Assembly (NCBI GenBank): GCA_033961575.1
Contig: CM066736.1
Coordinates: forward strand, 90,007,352 to 90,071,351
Direction of reading: 5' to 3'
DNA: 64,000 nucleotides
Source: Aselliscus stoliczkanus
Taxonomy: Eukaryota; Chordata; Mammalia; Chiroptera; Hipposideridae
The position numbers were made by a program, and so were the translations under genes. Shown piece after piece: positions 58,786-64,000 of the stretch; positions within the stretch are counted from its first letter, which is position 1, and each line of letters opens with the position of its first letter. The notes below the pieces were generated by a model, which was given only the letters and a program-made list of their open reading frames with translations, was not told where the DNA came from and searched no databases.

Positions 58786-61700
58786 ATGGCAATAAATATG
58801 CACCTATCAGTAATTACTTTAAATGTGAATGGGCTAAATGCTTCAATCAAAAGACACAGAGTGGCTGAGTGGCTAAGAAAACAAGACCCATGCATATGCT
58901 GTCTACAAGAGACTCATCTCAGATCAAAAGATACACACAGACTGAAAGTAAAGGGATGGAATAAGATATTTCATGCAAATGGAAATAAGAAAAAAGCTGG
59001 AGTAGCAATACTTATTTTGCACAAAATAGACTTTAAAACGAAGACTACAATAAAAGACAAGGAAGGGCACTAAATAATAATAAAGGGATCGATTCAACAA
59101 GAGGACATAACCCTAGTAAACATCTATGCACCTAATATAGGAGCTCCTAAATATATAAAACAGATTTTGACAGACATAAAGGCAGAGATCAACAGTAACA
59201 CTATCATAGTAGGGGACTTCAACACCCCGTTGTCACCAATGGACAGATCCTCCAGACAGAAAATCAACACGGACATAGTGCTTTAAATGACACCTTAGAC
59301 CAGCTGGATTTAATTGACATTTTTAGAGCATTTCACCCCAAAGCTACAGAATATACATTCTTCTCAAGTGCACATGAAACATGTTCCAAGATAGACCACA
59401 TGTTAGGCCACAAAACAAGTCTTAACAAATTTAAGAAGATTGAAATCATATCAAGTGTCTTCTCTGACCACCATGCTATGAAACTAGAAATCAATTATAA
59501 GAAGAAATCTGGAGAGCTTACAAATACATGGAGGCTAAATAACATGCTACTAAATAGTAAGTGGGTCACAAATGAGATCAAGGAGGAAAGCAAAAGATAC
59601 CTCGAGACAAATGAAAATGAAAACACCACAACCTAAAATCTCTGGGATGCAACGAAAACAGTCCTAAGAAGGAAGTTTATAGCAGTGCAGGCCTACCTAA
59701 AGAAGGAAGAAAAATCTCAAATCAACAGACTCTCTTTACACCTAAGGGAACTTGAAAAAGAACAGCAAAATAAGCCTAAAGGGAGTATAAGGAAGGAAAT
59801 AATAAAGACCAGAGGAGAAATAAATGAAGTAGAGAACAAAAAAAATAATACAAAAGATCAATGAAACCAAGAGTTGGTTTTTTGAAAAGATAAACAAAAT
59901 CAACAAACCCTTGGCACAACTAACCAAGAAAAAGAGAGAGAGGACCCAAATTAATAAAATCAGAAATGAAAGGGGAGAAGTGACAACAGATACCACAGAA
60001 ATACAGAAAATTTTAAGAAAATACTATGAGCAACTATATGCTAACAAATTTGACAAACTGGAAGAAATGGATAAATTTCTAGAAGCATACAATCGACCAC
60101 GTCTGAACCAAAAAGAAACAGAAACTCTGAACAGACTGATTACTGTCAAAGAAATTGAATCAGTAATCCACAATCTTCCAACAAACAAAAGCCCTGGACC
60201 AGATGGCTACACAGGTGAATTTTACAAAACATTCAAAAAAGAATTAGTACCTATTCTCCTCAAACTATTCCAAAAAATACAGAAGGAGGGAAGGCTCCCA
60301 AACTCTTTCTATGAAGCCACCATCACCCTGATTCCTAAGTCACACAAAGATATTACAAAAAAGGAAAACTACAGGCCAATATCCCTAATGAACATAGATG
60401 CAAAAATTCTCAACAAAATACTAGGAAACCGCCTTCAGCATCTCATTAAAAAGATCATACACCACGATCAAGTGGGATTCATTCCTGGTATGCAAGGCTG
60501 GTTCAATATCTGCAAATCAATTAATGTAGTACATCACATTAACAAAATGAAAAATAAAGATCATATGATCATATCAATAGATGCAGAAAAGACATTTGAC
60601 AAAAGCCTGCAGCCATTTATGATAAAAACTCTTAGCAAAGTGGGAATAGTGGAATCATATCTCAGCATAATAAAGTCCATATATGATAAGCCCACAGCAA
60701 ACATTGTACTCAATGGGGAAAGGCTAAAAGCTTTCCCCTTAAGATCAGGAACAAGACAAGGCTGCTCACTTTCACCACTTCTATTTAACATAGTTCTGGA
60801 AGTTCTAGCCACAGCAATCAGACAAGAAAATCAAATAAAAGGCATCCAAATTGGAAAAGAGGAAGTAAAATTGTCATTATATGATACTATATATAGAGAA
60901 TCCAAAAGACTACACCAAAAAACTGCTAGAGCTGATAAACAAAGGTAGCCGGATACAAAATTAATATTCAGAAATCAGTTGCATTTGTATACACCAATCA
61001 TAAACAATCAGAAGAAGAAATCAGGAAATCAATCCCTTTTACAATTGCTTCAAAAACAATAAAATATCTAGGAATCAATTTAACTAAGGAAGTAAAAGAC
61101 CTGTACTCAGAAAATTATGAGACCCTAAAGAGAGAAATCAAAGAAGTTTCAAATAAATGGAAATACATACCATGGTCACGGATAGGAAGAATTAATATAG
61201 TTAAAATGTCAATACTACCTAAGGCAATATATAGATTCAATGGAATTCCAATCAAACTACCAAGGACATTTTTGGAATCCTAAAATTTATATGGAACCAC
61301 AAAAGACCCCGAATAGCTACAGCAATCCTGAGAAATAAGAACAAAGTAGGAGGTATCATGCTACCTGACATCAAAACATACTATAGGCTAAAGTAATCAA
61401 GACAGTATGGTACTGGCATAAAAACAGACACATAGACCAATAGAACAGAATAGAGAGCCCAGGAATAAACCCATCCATATATGGTCAGTTAATCTATGAC
61501 AATGGAAACAAGAATTTACATTGGAGTAAAGATAGTCTATTTAATAAATGGTGCTGGGAAAATTGGACTGACACATGCAAAAAATGCAAATAGACCACCT
61601 ACTTACATCATATACGAGAACAAACTCAAAATGGATTAAAGACTTAAATAAGACTTAAATAAGACCTGAAACCATAAAACTCCTAGAAGAAAACATAGAG

Positions 61701-62583
61701 AGTAAGTTTGTAGACATTACCCTGAGTAATATTTTTACTGATATATCCCCTCGGGCAAGGGAAATAAAAGAAAAAATGAACATATGGGATTATATCAAAC
61801 TTTAAAGTTTTTTCACAGCAAAGGAAATCATCAATAAAACAAAAAGGCAGTCTACTGAATGGGAGAAGATATTTGCCAATGATATATCTGATAAGGGGTT
61901 GATACCCAAAATTTATAAAACACTCACGTAACTCAACTCCTAAAAAACAAACAACCCAATTATAAAAACAGACAGAGGATATGAAGAGGCATTTCTCTAA
62001 AGACGACATACAGATGGCTAACAGGCATATGAAAAAACGTTCAACCACACTAATCATCAGAGAATTGCAAATAAAAACCACAATGAGATACCGCCTCATT
62101 CCGGTCAGAATGGCTATCATCAACCAATCAACAAACAACAAGTGCTGGCGAGGGTGTGGAGAAAAGGGAACCCTGGTGCATTGTTGGTGGGACTGCAAAT
62201 TGGTGCAGCCATTATGGGAATCAGTATGGAGGTATCTCAAAAAACTGGAAATGGAACTGCTGTATGACACAGCAATTCCACTCTTGGGTATCTATCCAGA
62301 GGAATCCAAGGCGCTAATTCGAAAAAATATATGCACCCCTATGTTTATTGCAGCGCTATTTACAATAGCCAAGACTTGGAAACAACCGAAATGCCCATCG
62401 GTAGACGACTGGATTAAGAAAGTATGGTACATTTATACAATGGAGTATTACTCTGCTATAAAGAAGAATGAAATCGTACCATTTGCAACTATATGGATGG
62501 ATCTAGAGACTATTATGTTAAGTGAAATAAGTCAGTCGGAGAAAGACAAATACCATATGATTTCACTTATATGTGGCATTTGA
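58786..62583 (+). pseudogene. L1 ORF2p (endonuclease and reverse transcriptase), broken
   Basis: Spans 3798 bp, the size expected for ORF2. The endonuclease start (LSVITLNVNGLN, CICCLQETHL) is open for 95 codons, then shifted; an SDHHAMKLEINY block follows at 59400-59636. The longest open part, 59911-60948 (345 codons), carries reverse transcriptase motifs [58 protein letters not shown] and [20 protein letters not shown]. The catalytic YADD box is missing: LSLY runs directly into DTIYRES, an 11-nt deletion near 60883 that also shifts the frame. The C-terminal part with [18 protein letters not shown] is open at 61981-62583. Confidence 0.93.
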
Positions 62584-63085
62584 AAAACTGAATGAATGAG
62601 CAAAGGAAACAGAAACAGTCTCATAGATATAGAGGAAAAACAGGGTTGCTAGTTGGAAGGGGGGTGGGGATGAGGGAGAAGGGGAAGGGATTAGACAGCA
62701 TAAATAGGTAACTACAGTATTGTCACAGGGATATGAAAGACAGTTCAAGGAATATAATAATGTTGTAAAAATTTTGTGGGGTGTCAGATGGTCACATGTC
62801 TTGTTAGGGAGACCACTTCATGGATGGGGTAGAGGCTTGATCACTGCACTGTATACCTGAAACTGATGTTGTATAATATTGTATGCCAACTGTAATTGAA
62901 TATATAGATAGTCATGGGATGTGGATTATATGGTGGAAGGGAATCAAAGGAATTGTAATAGATAGTATGATATGGGGGGAGGAGTGGGGTGGAGAATTGG
63001 GTGAGAGGGGTTGTCACTTTGAGGGGTAAAAAGTGTAACTATTGCACTGTGTTGTGCACCTGATGCTAATTAAAAAAAGAAGAAA
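62584..63085 (+). other. L1 3'UTR and A-rich tail
   Basis: Contains a G-rich stretch (GGGGAGGAGTGGGGTGG) and a TGTGTTGTGCACCTGATGC end before the A-tail. The matching 3' ends at 903, 1497, 4772, 24700 and 29600 show that this 3'UTR family was highly active here. Confidence 0.85.
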
Positions 63086-63625
63086 AAAATATATAAGCAA
63101 ATGAAATGCCCATTAATAGACAGTTGGATAAAGAAGATATGGTACATTTATACGATGGAATATTACTCAGCCATAGAAAAATGAAATCTTACCATTTGTG
63201 ACAACATAGGTGGACCTATAAGGTATTACACTAAGTGATGTAAGTCAGACAGAGAGAGACAAATATCATATGATCTCACTTATATGTGGAATCTAAAGAA
63301 TGGAAATAGACAAACAAAAAGAAACAAAACAAATAGAGTCATAGATACAGAGAACAAAGTGATGATTACTAGATGGAAGAGGGGTTAGGAAGGTTGGGTG
63401 TGAAAGGTGAAGTGATGAAGGAGTAAATATTGGAAATTACAAAATAGTCACGGGGATGTAAAGCACAGCTTAAGGAATATAGTCAACAATATTGTAATAA
63501 CTATGTATAATGCAAAGTAAGAACTAGACTTTCTGGTGGGATCACTTCGTAATTTATGTCTAACCGTTATGCGGTACACCTGAAACTAATATAATATTGA
63601 ATGTCAACTGTAATTGATAAAAAAA
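63086..63625 (+). mobile_element. Right part of the older L1 split by the younger one
   Basis: Resumes ORF2 end (AATGCCCATTAATAGACAGT, GGAATATTACTCAGCCATAG) and 3'UTR (ATGGTACATTTATACGATGG, GTACACCTGAAACTAATATA) to TGTAATTGATAAAAAAAGC. It continues 52630-56228. Confidence 0.85.
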
Positions 63626-63863
63626 GCACACACTCCTCTCTGCACCCCTATTGTTTCTCACCATTCATCTTTTTTAAGTGAATCCCTCTTGCTTATTTCT
63701 TTCCAGTTTCCCCAACCTTCTTACAGGTACTCAAAAAAGCATCATGTTCAACTTGAGTGTCTGCACTTTCTGTTTTCCTTGATTGCAACACTTTTTCCTG
63801 ATATGTATGAGTTGTATATTTACTGTACTTTGTAACACATTATTGCAACTTGCTCTCTAATAC

Positions 63864-63926
<63 letters not shown>

Positions 63927-64000
63927 ATTATCTATCAATCATCTATCTATCCATATTCAGTAAGAGAGAAAGATTGAAGAAAGGTGTTCCTATAGTTTTA
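63626..64000. repeat. Unassigned DNA with a (CTAT)n microsatellite
   Basis: CTGT/CTAT repeats at 63864-63945; the rest is unassigned. Confidence 0.8.

Larger units (their letters stand above)
56229..63085 (+). mobile_element. Nearly full-length younger L1 (about 6.85 kb), inactivated
   Basis: 5'UTR 56229-57858, ORF1 remnant 57859-58728, ORF2 remnant 58786-62583, 3'UTR 62584 to about 63070, A-rich tail. It is inserted into an older L1 whose reading continues across (ATTTACAGTAGTC to TAGACAGTTGGATAAAG). Target duplication AAAATATGTAAACAACTG (56211-56228) and AAAATATATAAGCAAATG (63086-63103), 15 of 18 identical. A SINE sits 30 bp from its 5' end. Both ORFs are broken, so the copy is dead but structurally the best L1 reference in the window. 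Confidence 0.93.

Noticed and set aside
59911..60948. 345-codon ORF as a host reverse transcriptase gene
   Set aside because: It is the L1 ORF2 reverse transcriptase part in a broken L1, with the YADD box deleted.
63864..63945. Regular short repeats that could suggest an array element
   Set aside because: Perfect CTAT tetranucleotide microsatellite with no spacers; CRISPR is not plausible in mammalian nuclear DNA.

Overview
This window is mammalian nuclear DNA: AT-rich, repeat-dense, with intronless olfactory receptor (OR) coding exons set in a thick layer of LINE-1 (L1) copies. The tRNA-derived SINEs have a GGCCGGCC-type head, and their longer form ends in an AATAAA signal before the A-tail. 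Together with the mixture of L1, hAT and mariner-like remnants this points to a bat, probably a yinpterochiropteran. That assignment is inference from remembered SINE styles; genus and species are not resolved.

Genes. There are two apparently intact class I OR genes of the OR52 type, both on the minus strand (2851-3795 and 13629-14573), each 314 codons and alignable without gaps. There are two class I OR pseudogenes on the plus strand. The one at 35421-36297 is heavily broken: frameshifts, loss of the TM4 region and a damaged DRY motif. The one at 45373-46311 is nearly intact, with one in-frame premature stop at codon 232 and DRY changed to DHY. This is what one expects inside a mammalian class I OR cluster. 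No other protein-coding or RNA gene can be supported.

Repeats, left to right. 1-9.6 kb: three short L1 insertions, two of them with an inverted 5' part (twin-priming type), plus older L1 pieces. 10-17 kb: mostly unassigned DNA with L2-, MIR- and L1M-like remnants and microsatellites around the second OR gene. 17-33 kb: a nest in which old plus-strand L1s are split by younger L1s, themselves split by SINEs. 33-49 kb: the two OR pseudogenes, one long SINE, a palindromic mariner-like element, two LTR-like segments, and a 303-bp hAT-like element with a perfect 8-bp target duplication. 49-63.6 kb: minus-strand L1s carrying several SINEs, then an older plus-strand L1 split by an almost full-length younger L1 (56229-63085). 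That younger copy has a 5'UTR, broken ORF1 and broken ORF2, and an 11-nt deletion that removes the reverse transcriptase YADD box.

I found no sign of a new gene system. The most interesting content is mechanistic: a stratigraphy of nested retrotransposition, recurrent 5' inversions, recurrent internal deletions in L1s, a possible 25-bp L1-tail insertion, and (CA)n/(TG)n arrays bracketing both copies of the mariner-like element. Family names for repeats come from memory of consensus sequences, not from a search.
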